Below the pieces are notes generated by a model. The model ran no database searches and had not been told where the DNA came from. It worked only from the letters and a program-made list of their open reading frames with translations. From NCBI GenBank assembly GCA_934167875.1, contig CAKPMC010000015.1, forward strand, positions 1-23,701: a stretch of 23,701 nucleotides of DNA, given 5' to 3'. A program made the translations under genes and the position numbers. The stretch is from an uncultured Bacilli bacterium (GTDB taxonomy: Bacteria; Bacillota_I; Bacilli_A; RF39; UBA660). This document shows positions 16,159 through 23,030 of the stretch, piece after piece; the stretch's first letter is position 1, and every line of letters begins with the position of its first letter.

Positions 16159-17265
16159 ATGAAAAAAGTAGTAATTGGGATGAGTGGGGGAGTAGATAGT
16201 AGTGTAAGTGCTATCCTTTTAAAACAACAGGGATATGAAGTAATTGGTTTATTTATGAGAAATTGGGATACTTCTATTAACGGTGATATTCTTGGTAATC
16301 CTAATTTAGATAATAATATTTGCCCTCAAGAACAGGATTATAATGATGCTTTAGCAGTATGTGAAAAAATAGGTATACCTCTTCACAGAATAGATTTTGT
16401 GAAAGAATATTGGGATAATGTATTTGAATACTTTTTAAGTGAACTAAAACTAGGTAGAACTCCTAATCCTGATGTTATGTGTAATAAATATATTAAATTT
16501 GATTATTTTATAAGGGAAGCCAAGAGACTTGGGGCTGATTATATAGCTACAGGGCATTATGCTAGAATTAAAGATGGAGAACTTTTAAGAGCTGTTGATT
16601 CTAATAAAGATCAAACCTATTTCTTATCACAATTATCACATAAACAACTAGAAAATGTATTATTCCCAATTGGTGATTTAGAAAAGCCAAAAGTAAGGGA
16701 AATAGCTGCGGAATATGGACTTATAACTGCTAAAAAGAAGGATTCTACTGGCATTTGTTTTATTGGTGAGAGAAACTTTAAAAACTTTTTAAAAAATTAT
16801 TTACCAAATTTACCAGGTAAAATAGTTAATATTGAAACTAATGAAGTTCTTGGTGAACATATTGGTTTAATGTATTATACTATTGGTCAAAGACGTGGTT
16901 TAGATGTTGGTGGAACTATGGATAGAATGTTTGTGGTTGGAAAAAATTTGAAAGACAATATTTTATATGTAGCTCTTGGAGAAGATAATGAATATTTATT
17001 TTCTGATAGTTGCATTATTGATACGGTTAATTTTAATACTGATGAACGTCCTGATAAATGTACAGCTAAGTTTAGATATCGTGCTCCTGATTATCCAGTT
17101 GAACTTGAATACTTGGAAAATGGTGAAATATTGGTTAAATACGATAGAGTTAAATCAGTAACACCTGGACAAGCTTGCGTTTTTTACCAAGGTGATAAAT
17201 GTTTAGGCGGAGGTATAATTAAAACGGTATGTAAAGATGATAAAAAATTATGGTATATATTGTAA
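16159..17265 (+). CDS. mnmA: tRNA-specific 2-thiouridylase MnmA
   Basis: MnmA uses ATP and a protein persulfide to put the 2-thio group on U34 of tRNA-Lys, -Glu and -Gln. The 368-residue protein has the PP-loop SGGVDSS (9-15), the catalytic Cys pair C108 (in PNPDVMCNKYIKFD) and C200 (in STGICFIGE), and the tRNA-recognition segment ATGHYARI. The C-terminal beta-barrel region with IGQRRGL and TPGQACVFY is complete. Length and residue spacing are normal. GGAG precedes the ATG. A promoter for the next gene follows within 50 bases. Confidence 0.98.
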   Translation: MKKVVIGMSGGVDSSVSAILLKQQGYEVIGLFMRNWDTSINGDILGNPNLDNNICPQEQDYNDALAVCEKIGIPLHRIDFVKEYWDNVFEYFLSELKLGRTPNPDVMCNKYIKFDYFIREAKRLGADYIATGHYARIKDGELLRAVDSNKDQTYFLSQLSHKQLENVLFPIGDLEKPKVREIAAEYGLITAKKKDSTGICFIGERNFKNFLKNYLPNLPGKIVNIETNEVLGEHIGLMYYTIGQRRGLDVGGTMDRMFVVGKNLKDNILYVALGEDNEYLFSDSCIIDTVNFNTDERPDKCTAKFRYRAPDYPVELEYLENGEILVKYDRVKSVTPGQACVFYQGDKCLGGGIIKTVCKDDKKLWYIL

Positions 17266-17286
17266 AATAAATGTAAACTTTACTAC

Positions 17287-17314
17287 TTGTATTTTTTAAT
17301 AGATGTGATAAAAT
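17287..17314 (+). promoter_or_regulatory. Promoter of the HTH protein gene
   Basis: TTGTAT (17287-17292) and TAAAAT (17309-17314) are separated by 16 bases, with TSS expected near 17321 and AGGAGG following. A TG lies upstream of the -10. Confidence 0.55.
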
Positions 17315-17334
17315 TATATTAGGAGGTCATAGAT

Positions 17335-18102
17335 ATGCAAAATCTTAAAAATTTGTTCTCAGAAATTGGAATTTCTAAAGTAAGATTAGCTAAATATCTA
17401 GGTGTTTCTAGACAAATGCTTTATAACTATCTTGCAGAAGAAAATTTAGAAAATTGGCCTAAAGAAAAAGCAATGAAGATTCTTTGCCTTTTAGGAGTTA
17501 AAGAAGTTAAAGATTTAGATTCAATTAAAGTTGATGGAGAATATATAATTCAGGTTGAAAGTCGTTTGAATGATAGTGTTAAAGATAGTAATGATAAGAT
17601 AGATTTAGCAGAATTAAAAGGTTTAAGTAAGAAAGAACAGGAACTACTTACTAATTTAATTCAATTGTTAAAAGAAAAAATCATGGATGATAAGACAAAA
17701 GAGGTTTACAATAGCTATCGTTATTTATACTATTTTTTACAGTCAATGGATACTGCTAAAGAACTTAAATACATACTTGCTTATATAGCTAAATCAATGG
17801 GATTTGTAGATCATAAAGAATATGTATTTAACGAGGAAAAACAGTTTATTTTCGAAAGTATTATGTTCTCTGCAATGACTTTATATAATGGTGGGGGAGC
17901 TTCTAAGAGTAGAATAGCTGAAACACATAAAAGATTTGTTCAAGAAATAGAACATAAAAAAGAGGAAGTTCTTAGTAGGACTCAGGAATTGAATACAGCT
18001 AAAATTCAAGCTCTTAAGGAATTAGGTTATACTGAAATTAATAATGAAAATGCTAAAGAAGTACTTGATAAAATAGCTGAAATACAATCTAGAAAAGTAT
18101 AG
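17335..18102 (+). CDS. XRE-like helix-turn-helix protein of unknown role
   Basis: The 255-residue soluble protein begins with an HTH domain (about 8-60, SKVRLAKYLGVSRQMLYNYL) followed by a charged linker and a large helical C-terminal region (about 115-255) that ends in coiled-coil-like sequence (KRFVQEIEHKKEEVLSRTQEL). I do not recognise the C-terminal domain. AGGAGG precedes the ATG. It has its own promoter and terminator and sits about 380 bases from the dif site. It may be a host regulator; a link to the phage is not supported, as it lies outside the integrated unit. Confidence 0.7.
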   Translation: MQNLKNLFSEIGISKVRLAKYLGVSRQMLYNYLAEENLENWPKEKAMKILCLLGVKEVKDLDSIKVDGEYIIQVESRLNDSVKDSNDKIDLAELKGLSKKEQELLTNLIQLLKEKIMDDKTKEVYNSYRYLYYFLQSMDTAKELKYILAYIAKSMGFVDHKEYVFNEEKQFIFESIMFSAMTLYNGGGASKSRIAETHKRFVQEIEHKKEEVLSRTQELNTAKIQALKELGYTEINNENAKEVLDKIAEIQSRKV

Positions 18103-18117
18103 AAATATACTTTTTTT
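18093..18117 (+). terminator. Intrinsic terminator of the HTH protein gene
   Basis: AAAAGTATA (18093-18101) pairs with TATACTTTT (18106-18114) around a GAAA loop, followed by more T. The stop codon is at the top of the stem. Confidence 0.8.
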
Positions 18118-18251
18118 ATTTTATTATTATCTTTTAATTTAAAAAAGATAACTTTGAGTTTATTGTTTTTGTTTTTTATGATATATTATATTTATAGTAT
18201 AAAATAAAAAATAATAGAGCTGTGATGGAATATAGTTAGGGGAAGTTTTAA

Positions 18252-18443
18252 ATGTATAATGATTTTAATACAACAGATACAAATACAATAAATTTAATTG
18301 TACTTATAATATTATTAATAATAGTTTTAATGCCATTTTTGATATATCTTATATATAAAATTAAGATTGAAATTAAAGCAAGATATTATTTAGCTATTAA
18401 AACTAGAATGTCAGAATTGGAGGAAAAACACAATAATAAATAG
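18252..18443 (+). CDS. Small membrane protein of unknown function next to dif
   Basis: The 63-residue protein has a polar start, one long hydrophobic helix (about 13-36) and a basic, helical tail (KIKIEIKARYYLAIKTRMSELEE). GGGGAAG lies about 8 bases before the ATG. It is the last host gene before the dif site. I recognise no family. Confidence 0.55.
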   Translation: MYNDFNTTDTNTINLIVLIILLIIVLMPFLIYLIYKIKIEIKARYYLAIKTRMSELEEKHNNK

Positions 18444-18481
18444 CGTTATATGTTATTAAAAATTTCTTTCCCTTTTAAGCT

Positions 18482-18509
18482 AGTTAACATAACATCAATT
18501 ATACGAAGT
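18482..18509 (-). other. dif: dif site / attL (XerCD recombination site)
   Basis: On the minus strand the 28 bp read: arm ACTTCGTATAA (18499-18509), centre TTGATG (18493-18498), arm TTATGTTAACT (18482-18492). The second arm differs from the E. coli XerD arm TTATGTTAAAT (from memory) at one position, and the first starts ACTTC like the B. subtilis XerC-type arm; the 11-6-11 layout is that of dif. Host XerC/XerD would use it to resolve chromosome dimers at the terminus. The phage-identical sequence starts exactly at the centre (18493), so the XerD arm is host DNA and the rest may have come in with the phage. Confidence 0.85.
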
Positions 18510-18569
18510 TGTTAAATTATCTAATTTCTATATAATCAATTCTTTTAATAAGTACTATACTAGTACAAT
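18493..18569. repeat. 77-bp direct repeat, left copy
   Basis: This is identical, base for base, to 23625-23701. It starts at the dif centre, includes the XerC arm and the 3' end of the 56-aa phage gene. The identity ends only because the window ends. Confidence 0.97.
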
Positions 18570-18687
18570 AAATATAACCGATTTCATGATATATATCATT
18601 TGTTTTAATAATTTTTTCTGTAATTTTATAATCATTAGTAATTATATCATAATGTCTAATAAATAATTTATAAGTTTTTAATTTCAT
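18517..18687 (-). CDS. 56-residue phage protein of unknown function, after rep
   Basis: This frame starts MKLKTYKLFIRHYDIITND and ends 8 bases from the att site, with a charged, strand-rich composition and no membrane helix. GAAAGGA upstream suits this ATG (18685-18687) better than the in-frame ATG at 18694-18696, which is too close. It follows rep at 24 bases, so it is likely co-transcribed. A role in replication or in ssDNA handling is possible but unsupported. Its 3' end lies inside the 77-bp repeat. Confidence 0.55.
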   Translation of the reverse strand: MKLKTYKLFIRHYDIITNDYKITEKIIKTNDIYHEIGYIYCTSIVLIKRIDYIEIR

Positions 18688-18711
18688 TTTCAACATTTCC
18701 TTTCTTTTAAA

Positions 18712-19500
18712 TTAATTAATCTGTGCAACTTCAATTGAACAATATTCTTTATCAAACTGTTCTAAATAAGTAATATTACTATCTTTTAAATAATCTTTTA
18801 AATTAGTATCAAGATATGAATATTCTAATCTAGGTTTTTCAAGATTTCTAGAATACCAATATCTTTTTTTATTTTTTAAAGTAATTAATTCTTTAGTTGC
18901 ATATTTACTAATATAATTAGAAACTTTTTCCTGACTTTGTATTAGTGAAATTGTAGTAAAACCTAAATTATAATTTTTTAAATTATAAATCTGCAAACCA
19001 TTTTCTTTAATTAATCTACCTTTAGGAGTTCTAGCCTCAATAAATACCCATTTAGGAACATTAGCTATCAAACCATGAAAATGTAATCTACCACTCTTAT
19101 GAAATTCAGGAACGAGTAGGTAAGTCATATCAGGATTTTGATGTTTTTGATTGTTAATCCATTTCTTTAACATATCAATAGCTTTTTCATGAGAATACTC
19201 CCCCACTTTTCTAAAATCAAAAGTTAAAGTAATGAAGTATTGCCAAGCACTATAGTTAAAAGCCAAATCTATTATATTAGTTTTAACAGTCTTTAAATAT
19301 TTCTTAGTTTTTTCTTCTAACTGATCAGCCGTGCTAGTTCCATTATGAATACTTCCCCTACTCATACCTTTACAATTAGAAAAAGAAGTTTTTTTAATCT
19401 TTTCCGTCCCATTAGTAAAGATTTTTTTAACTGTATTATATTCTTCGAGAAAACCGTGATTTTCACTAGAATAATGCGTCAATGTTTCAATAAAAAACAC
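18712..19500 (-). CDS. HUH-superfamily rolling-circle replication initiator
   Basis: This endonuclease would nick the phage double-strand origin, stay covalently bound through Tyr and start rolling-circle replication with host polymerase and helicase. Motifs in the 262 residues: motif I FITLTFD (about 89-95), the metal-binding HUH triad H140-F-H142 in GRLHFHGLI, and a catalytic Tyr motif Y196-ISK-Y200 with Lys199. Two Tyr three residues apart recall the two-tyrosine phiX174/gokushovirus-type Rep proteins rather than M13 pII. The GTG start at 19498-19500 has AGGG 7 bases upstream. It lies directly downstream of the hairpin-rich gap 19501-19614, a candidate for its nicking origin. Confidence 0.88.
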   Translation of the reverse strand: MFFIETLTHYSSENHGFLEEYNTVKKIFTNGTEKIKKTSFSNCKGMSRGSIHNGTSTADQLEEKTKKYLKTVKTNIIDLAFNYSAWQYFITLTFDFRKVGEYSHEKAIDMLKKWINNQKHQNPDMTYLLVPEFHKSGRLHFHGLIANVPKWVFIEARTPKGRLIKENGLQIYNLKNYNLGFTTISLIQSQEKVSNYISKYATKELITLKNKKRYWYSRNLEKPRLEYSYLDTNLKDYLKDSNITYLEQFDKEYCSIEVAQIN

Positions 19501-19614
19501 CCCTCTTCCCTATCGAACAAACGTATCAAAATTCCGTTAAGTTGGGCTTTAGTCAAGTAGAAGCCCAATCTCAACGACTTCTTGCGCACTAAAGCGCGAA
19601 GCCGTTTCGCTTAG
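19501..19614. other. Hairpin-rich intergenic region, candidate phage origin
   Basis: In contrast to the AT-rich surroundings this gap is GC-rich with several inverted repeats: TTGGGCTT (19542-19549) with AAGCCCAA (19561-19568); CTTC..GCGC (19578-19587) with GCGCGAAG (19594-19601); and, competing with it, GCGAA (19596-19600) with TTCGC (19606-19610). Filamentous phages keep replication origins and packaging signals in such structured gaps, and rep starts right beside it. Nothing shows which function it has; a terminator for the upstream Zot-like gene is an alternative for one stem. Confidence 0.5.
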
Positions 19615-20208
19615 CTATAATGTATTTATACTTTCAAAAGTATCGTACATGTCGGATATTTTTTTAGTTCTCTTATAATAAATCTTAAGTATAGCTACAG
19701 AAGTCCACTCAAAAGTTTCTTTATCTAACTCAGGTACACCAAGTGTAGTACAGAACAAATTCAAGAACGGTACCTTAGAAGTAGTAAATACCTTATTAGC
19801 AACGCCTCTAAGCCAGTTAGGAACATTAATATATTCCTGAGTAATCATATAAACATAGCGACTGTGTTTCCTAGACTGCTGCAGCCAAGAATAAAAGTTC
19901 TTATCTAAAGGAGAGTTTTTATTATATTTTTTAGACAACTCATCAATGATATAAACAACATTATCTTCAGTATCATTATAAATATCTTCTAATCTAGTAA
20001 AATACTCAATATTAAAACCAGGTATTTTCAAACTTTGTATATTTGTTTTTATTTTCCTCTTACTCCATTTTTTATATGTATCATAAACAGTGAACCAAGT
20101 TTTTCCAGTTCCTTGATAACCGTTTACGAGATATATAGCAAAATCATCTTTTATTTTTGGACTTGATTTTTGAAATAACGACATTAAATCAACTTTAACT
20201 TTAATCAT
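19615..20208 (-). CDS. Zot/pI-like morphogenesis ATPase
   Basis: Inovirus pI/Zot proteins are P-loop ATPases that drive coat assembly onto ssDNA at the inner membrane. The 197 residues show Walker A GYQGTGKT (30-37), Walker B VVYIIDE (84-90) and the family-like stretch WLQQSRKHSRYVYMITQEY followed by VPNWLRGVAN. It is short: M13 pI (348 aa) and CTXphi Zot (399 aa) have a transmembrane helix and a periplasmic domain, and no membrane helix is seen here, so it must dock on another membrane protein, perhaps the 102-aa neighbour. GAAGGTAAT precedes the ATG. It is separated from the structural genes by the gap 20209-20357. Confidence 0.87.
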   Translation of the reverse strand: MIKVKVDLMSLFQKSSPKIKDDFAIYLVNGYQGTGKTWFTVYDTYKKWSKRKIKTNIQSLKIPGFNIEYFTRLEDIYNDTEDNVVYIIDELSKKYNKNSPLDKNFYSWLQQSRKHSRYVYMITQEYINVPNWLRGVANKVFTTSKVPFLNLFCTTLGVPELDKETFEWTSVAILKIYYKRTKKISDMYDTFESINTL

Positions 20209-20357
20209 ATAATATTACCTTCTTTCTTTCGCCATGGGGTAAACCCCGAAGTCCACTTTTTTGTGGGCTTCTCCCCGCGTTTAATTGCTTTGCAATTATT
20301 TAGTCGCATTCGCTCCATTTATAAGAATAAGCTACACTTCGTTAGCTTCCCCACATA
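20209..20357. other. Second hairpin-rich phage intergenic region
   Basis: Four inverted repeats follow one another: GGGG/CCCC (20236-20239, 20244-20247); GAAGTCCAC (20248-20256) with GTGGGCTTC (20263-20271, one G-T); AATTGC (20283-20288) with GCAATT (20292-20297); AAGCTA (20329-20334) with TAGCTT (20343-20348). The GC content is far above that of the phage genes. Candidate roles are the complementary-strand origin, a packaging signal, or processing/termination between the structural genes and the Zot-like gene. Confidence 0.5.
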
Positions 20358-20666
20358 TTACCAAACTTTCATATTCTTAATAATTGTATAGACTTTAAAA
20401 ACAGCATGTGCGCTAATAGATACAGTATAAAAAGATACTAGGAAAGTTAAATAAAGGATAATAAATGTTCTACAATGTGGTGGAAAAATACTAAAAAACC
20501 AAGTAAATGCAGAACCTAAAATATTATTTAAGACATAATTGAAAGTAGCTATCATTTCACTAAAATCAGGTAATAAATTAGCTACTAACAAATTAATTGG
20601 TGTTAATACTACATTTACAATACCAGTTATTACTTTAAACAAAACCTTAAAAATAGCTTTAGCCAC
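20358..20666 (-). CDS. pVI-like minor coat / membrane protein
   Basis: The 102-residue protein is strongly hydrophobic, with helices at about 11-32, 50-62 and 67-90, and lies between the pIII-like and Zot-like genes, where inoviruses place pVI. That position and its size (M13 pVI is 112 aa) are the basis of the call; there is no diagnostic motif. The GTG start at 20664-20666 has a near-perfect GGAGGTGAT 6 bases upstream. It begins 2 bases after the stop of the pIII-like gene, so the two are coupled. Confidence 0.65.
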   Translation of the reverse strand: MAKAIFKVLFKVITGIVNVVLTPINLLVANLLPDFSEMIATFNYVLNNILGSAFTWFFSIFPPHCRTFIILYLTFLVSFYTVSISAHAVFKVYTIIKNMKVW

Positions 20667-20668
20667 TA

Positions 20669-21688
20669 TTAATCACCTCCATGTTTTGGTTTATAGCCTG
20701 TATCAGCATGTTTTGGTTGATATAAAGTATCATAGCTATCTCGTAAAGATGTAATATCTTCAAAAGCTGAAATAGCTAACATAATAATGTTATAAATCAT
20801 ATAAAAACAAATTAAATAATCTATAATATTCCACCATTGAGTACCAAAAAAATTCTCTAATTTAATACAAGGCAAATTTAATTTATAATTACTATTAAAA
20901 ATGCCAAAATCTAAAGAATATGTAGTACAGGTATTCTTAGATAAATTTAAAACTCTATTTAAATAATTAATAGGCATTAAAACTAAATTAGATATAGCTG
21001 AATTAGTATTTAATTTAATATCACTAAAAGCATTATTTGTATCTGGTGCGCTATCATCATTTAAAGAACCATTAATATTATCTAATCTATCATTAGTTTC
21101 TTGCTGATTTTTATTTGAGTTATCAATAATGTTTTGAGTATTATCACTTTCACTAATTTCACTACTAGGATATATACGATAATCTTTAAATGCTACCCAA
21201 TGCCATTTTGCTGAACTTAAAAAAAATTCATATTTAACCCAACCAGTAGTATAATCACTAGGGTCAATTTCAAAATCAAATTGAAAAGAAATTAAACTAC
21301 CTACTGAAACAACACCAGAAGGACTTGTATATACACAAGAACCACCTTTAGTATAAGTTAAATTATAATTAGTAATACCAGAATGACCAATATCGCGATA
21401 ATTATTTAGATAATTATTATCACTAGTACAATAATCAGCAGTTATACGCCACTTTTGACCAGGTTGAAAAGTAGTTGATAAATTATAATATCCAAAACTA
21501 AAATAAGTAAAATTAGTCTCAGCACCAGGATTACCAGGATTACGAGAACCAGTAGAATAACTAGTACCATTATTAACAACAGTTGCAGTAGTAAACATAT
21601 AATCATACAATTCACTTGCTGCATTAACATGATCAGTTATAAAAAATAAACTAAAGATACTTAAAAAAATTAACAAATATTTTTTCAT
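20669..21688 (-). CDS. pIII-like minor coat / adsorption protein
   Basis: The 339-residue protein has a signal peptide (MKKYLLIFLSIFSLFF, cleavage likely after VNA at about 22), a long Tyr/Ser/Asn-rich extracytoplasmic part with several Cys, a coil-like segment (NIIDNSNKNQQETNDRLDN), a hydrophobic membrane segment near the C-terminus (about 285-310) and a short basic tail. This is the plan of an inovirus attachment protein: receptor-binding domains outside and a C-terminal anchor. The sequence itself is not recognised, as usual for these fast-evolving proteins. I start at ATG 21686-21688 with AGGTGG upstream, not the GTG at 21700. It overlaps the preceding gene as ATGA. Confidence 0.72.
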   Translation of the reverse strand: MKKYLLIFLSIFSLFFITDHVNAASELYDYMFTTATVVNNGTSYSTGSRNPGNPGAETNFTYFSFGYYNLSTTFQPGQKWRITADYCTSDNNYLNNYRDIGHSGITNYNLTYTKGGSCVYTSPSGVVSVGSLISFQFDFEIDPSDYTTGWVKYEFFLSSAKWHWVAFKDYRIYPSSEISESDNTQNIIDNSNKNQQETNDRLDNINGSLNDDSAPDTNNAFSDIKLNTNSAISNLVLMPINYLNRVLNLSKNTCTTYSLDFGIFNSNYKLNLPCIKLENFFGTQWWNIIDYLICFYMIYNIIMLAISAFEDITSLRDSYDTLYQPKHADTGYKPKHGGD

Positions 21689-22038
21689 AACTTCAACCAC
21701 CTACCAAAAAATCTACTAAAAATTTTATAAGGTAAATAAATAATAAAAATAGCTAAAATAACAAATATAATCAAAATATCAGCTATATCATTCCTGTAAT
21801 AATAATCAGTAGTTAAATCATTTTTATCAATACAACTTGGTAAATTAGAATGTGAACTTTCACTGTTATACCAAAACCAAGTAGTATTAGTAGAACCATA
21901 TAAATAATTAGCATCCAAATATATATCAAAATACTCAATATTTTTAGAATAGACTGGCTTTTCTTTATATGCTCTAATTGTATGCCTATCTATAACCTCA
22001 TAACATGCAAAGGACTTATCAGGAACATAAAATTTCAT
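21685..22038 (-). CDS. Phage membrane protein of unknown function (117 aa)
   Basis: The N-terminal 80 residues are polar and aromatic with Cys residues; a membrane helix (about 86-107) and a basic tail (KIFSRFFGRWLKL) follow. It has no signal peptide, so its topology is uncertain. GGGGAG stands 6 bases before the ATG; a longer in-frame start upstream ignores this RBS. Its start overlaps the stop of the 38-aa gene (TAATG) and its stop overlaps the pIII-like start (ATGA), so it is part of a coupled structural chain. It may be another minor coat protein. Confidence 0.65.
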   Translation of the reverse strand: MKFYVPDKSFACYEVIDRHTIRAYKEKPVYSKNIEYFDIYLDANYLYGSTNTTWFWYNSESSHSNLPSCIDKNDLTTDYYYRNDIADILIIFVILAIFIIYLPYKIFSRFFGRWLKL

Positions 22039-22154
22039 TAATCTCCCCTCCCCCACAATAAATAAGCACATAAATTAAAACACAAAATTACTGCAGTAAT
22101 AATTGGAATAAGATTACATAAATCTTTTAAAATTTCACATGCAATATCAAACAT
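22038..22154 (-). CDS. 38-residue phage membrane peptide
   Basis: This starts MFDIACEILKDLC and has one hydrophobic helix (about 12-34) ending in WGRGD. It has a good RBS (GGAAGTGAT, 5 bases before the ATG) and a TAATG overlap with the next gene. Size and place fit a pVII/pIX-type minor coat protein (M13: 33 and 32 aa), which I infer from position only. Confidence 0.6.
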   Translation of the reverse strand: MFDIACEILKDLCNLIPIITAVILCFNLCAYLLWGRGD

Positions 22155-22159
22155 TACAA

Positions 22160-22270
22160 TCACTTCCTTTTTTCTTTTAATTCTTTTATTTTTTTATCTA
22201 AATAAGGCTCGATTTTAGTTGGCAATAAATAACCAAAAGCAAAACCTACAGAATAACATATAAAACTCAT
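22160..22270 (-). CDS. 36-residue phage peptide after the major coat gene
   Basis: This starts MSFICYSVGFAFGYLL, a short hydrophobic segment, then has a strongly basic helical tail (DKKIKELKEKRK). AAAGGAG precedes the ATG, and the RBS of the next gene is in its 3' end. It may be a pVII/pIX-like minor coat protein; the basic tail would contact DNA or the membrane surface. Not recognised by sequence. Confidence 0.6.
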   Translation of the reverse strand: MSFICYSVGFAFGYLLPTKIEPYLDKKIKELKEKRK

Positions 22271-22290
22271 AACAAAACTCCTTTCTTAAT

Positions 22291-22321
22291 AAAAAAAGAA
22301 AAGCTTAAATATTTGCTTTTC
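22291..22321 (-). terminator. Terminator directly after the major coat gene
   Basis: GAAAAGC (22298-22304) pairs with GCTTTTC (22315-22321) around a 10-base loop that contains the coat stop codon, followed on the minus strand by seven T. In M13 a terminator after gene VIII likewise lets coat mRNA accumulate while some transcripts read on into the minor coat genes. Confidence 0.7.
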
Positions 22322-22496
22322 CTTTTTGAGCACCTTTAACAATTTTTCTAACAATGCGATAAGTAAAAGCAAAAATTAAAACTCCGCCAATAACAGGCAC
22401 TAAAGTTGTTAAGTTAGCGAAAAACTTATCAGTAGTTAAAATACCTTGTAGTGCAGTAGCTAAACCATCCATAACGCTTACAGTAGCATCACCCAT
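22305..22496 (-). CDS. Major coat protein, pVIII-like
   Basis: The 63-residue protein shows the inovirus major coat plan: an amphipathic acidic/neutral N-terminal half (MGDATVSVMDGLATALQGIL), a hydrophobic core (LVPVIGGVLIFAFTY, about 32-46) and a basic C-terminus (RIVRKIVKGAQKGK) that would line the packaged ssDNA. No cleavable signal peptide is obvious, so it may insert without processing, as in some Gram-positive and Pf1-like systems, or after a short cut. AAAGGAGAAAG precedes the ATG. A terminator at its stop supports high-level separate expression. Confidence 0.85.
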   Translation of the reverse strand: MGDATVSVMDGLATALQGILTTDKFFANLTTLVPVIGGVLIFAFTYRIVRKIVKGAQKGKANI

Positions 22497-22514
22497 ACTA
22501 CTTTCTCCTTTCTA

Positions 22515-22733
22515 TCAATTATTTATTTTTTGTAAAAAAGAGATTAATCTCTTTAATACCTTATTTTTTAATGACACTTTATGACTTTCAAGATATATAT
22601 TAGGAATAATATCAATAATTTCATGATTATATTGATTTATATAACCAATATAATAAGTTCCATATGTTCCTTTTATAATTTTATGGTAGTATATATCTTT
22701 GTTCAAATTGTGCCAAACTACGATAATATACAT
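22515..22733 (-). CDS. 72-residue phage protein of unknown function
   Basis: This is a Tyr/Ile-rich, strand-like N-terminal part (MYIIVVWHNLNKDIYYHKI, then GTYGTYYIGYINQYNHEII) followed by a basic helix (KNKVLKRLISFLQKINN). Its start overlaps the stop of the 57-aa gene as TAATG, and there is no strong RBS of its own, so it depends on coupling. It lies directly before the coat gene, where M13 has the ssDNA-binding pV; size and composition would allow that role, but nothing in the sequence proves it. Confidence 0.55.
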   Translation of the reverse strand: MYIIVVWHNLNKDIYYHKIIKGTYGTYYIGYINQYNHEIIDIIPNIYLESHKVSLKNKVLKRLISFLQKINN

Positions 22734-22906
22734 TATCTTAAGAAACTAGGAACTTCATCAGTTTCCTTTTTAGCTTTTAATAATTCAATCTCAGCTTTTT
22801 CTAAGAAAACTAATTTTTCATAAGTATCAGTTAAATGAATAACTAACACCTGATAATTATTTCCTGATTTTGAAGTTCTTTCTTCTAATGTAGCCTTAAC
22901 TTCCAT
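22733..22906 (-). CDS. 57-residue phage early protein of unknown function
   Basis: This starts MEVKATLEERTSKSGNNYQ and continues as two strands and an acidic helix (FLEKAEIELLKAKKETDE). AAAGGAG lies 10 bases before the ATG. It overlaps the preceding 38-aa frame by 11 bases and the next gene by one base. The compact strand-strand-helix look recalls small DNA-binding or ssDNA-binding proteins, which is inference only. Confidence 0.65.
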   Translation of the reverse strand: MEVKATLEERTSKSGNNYQVLVIHLTDTYEKLVFLEKAEIELLKAKKETDEVPSFLR

Positions 22907-23012
22907 TTTTTGAACACTCCTTTCCTAAAATTACATACATAATATTTGCGTGGTTTTTAACTGTTATATAAAAACCTTTTCGATACAACTTATCACAATC
23001 AGCTAAAGTCAT
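22896..23012 (-). CDS. 38-residue first gene of the phage leftward operon
   Basis: This starts MTLADCDKLYRKGFYITVKN and has no membrane helix. It has a very strong GAGGAGG 7 bases before the ATG and is the first gene after the leftward promoter at 23054-23082. It overlaps the next gene by 11 bases. First position and small size suggest an early regulatory or antirepressor-like protein; the function is unknown. Confidence 0.6.
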   Translation of the reverse strand: MTLADCDKLYRKGFYITVKNHANIMYVILGKECSKNGS

Positions 23013-23030
23013 AATCGAACCTCCTCAATA

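Noticed and set aside
17335..18102. HTH protein as a second phage repressor.
   Set aside because: It lies outside the repeat-defined phage unit, across the dif site, with its own promoter and terminator and no operator-like repeats nearby.
18496..18515. A 13-base match to a loxP half-site (AACTTCGTATAAT on the minus strand), suggesting vector or P1 contamination.
   Set aside because: There is no inverted second loxP arm; the other side is a XerD-type arm. The XerC arm and the loxP arm are simply alike, and the context is a natural phage and terminus.
21442..21630. Leucine/isoleucine-rich frame of 62 codons inside the pIII-like gene.
   Set aside because: It is a frame-shifted shadow of the signal-peptide protein; low-complexity translation of AT-rich DNA.
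22581..22823. Plus-strand frame of 80 codons in the phage.
   Set aside because: It is antisense to the 57- and 72-aa coupled genes and lacks an RBS.
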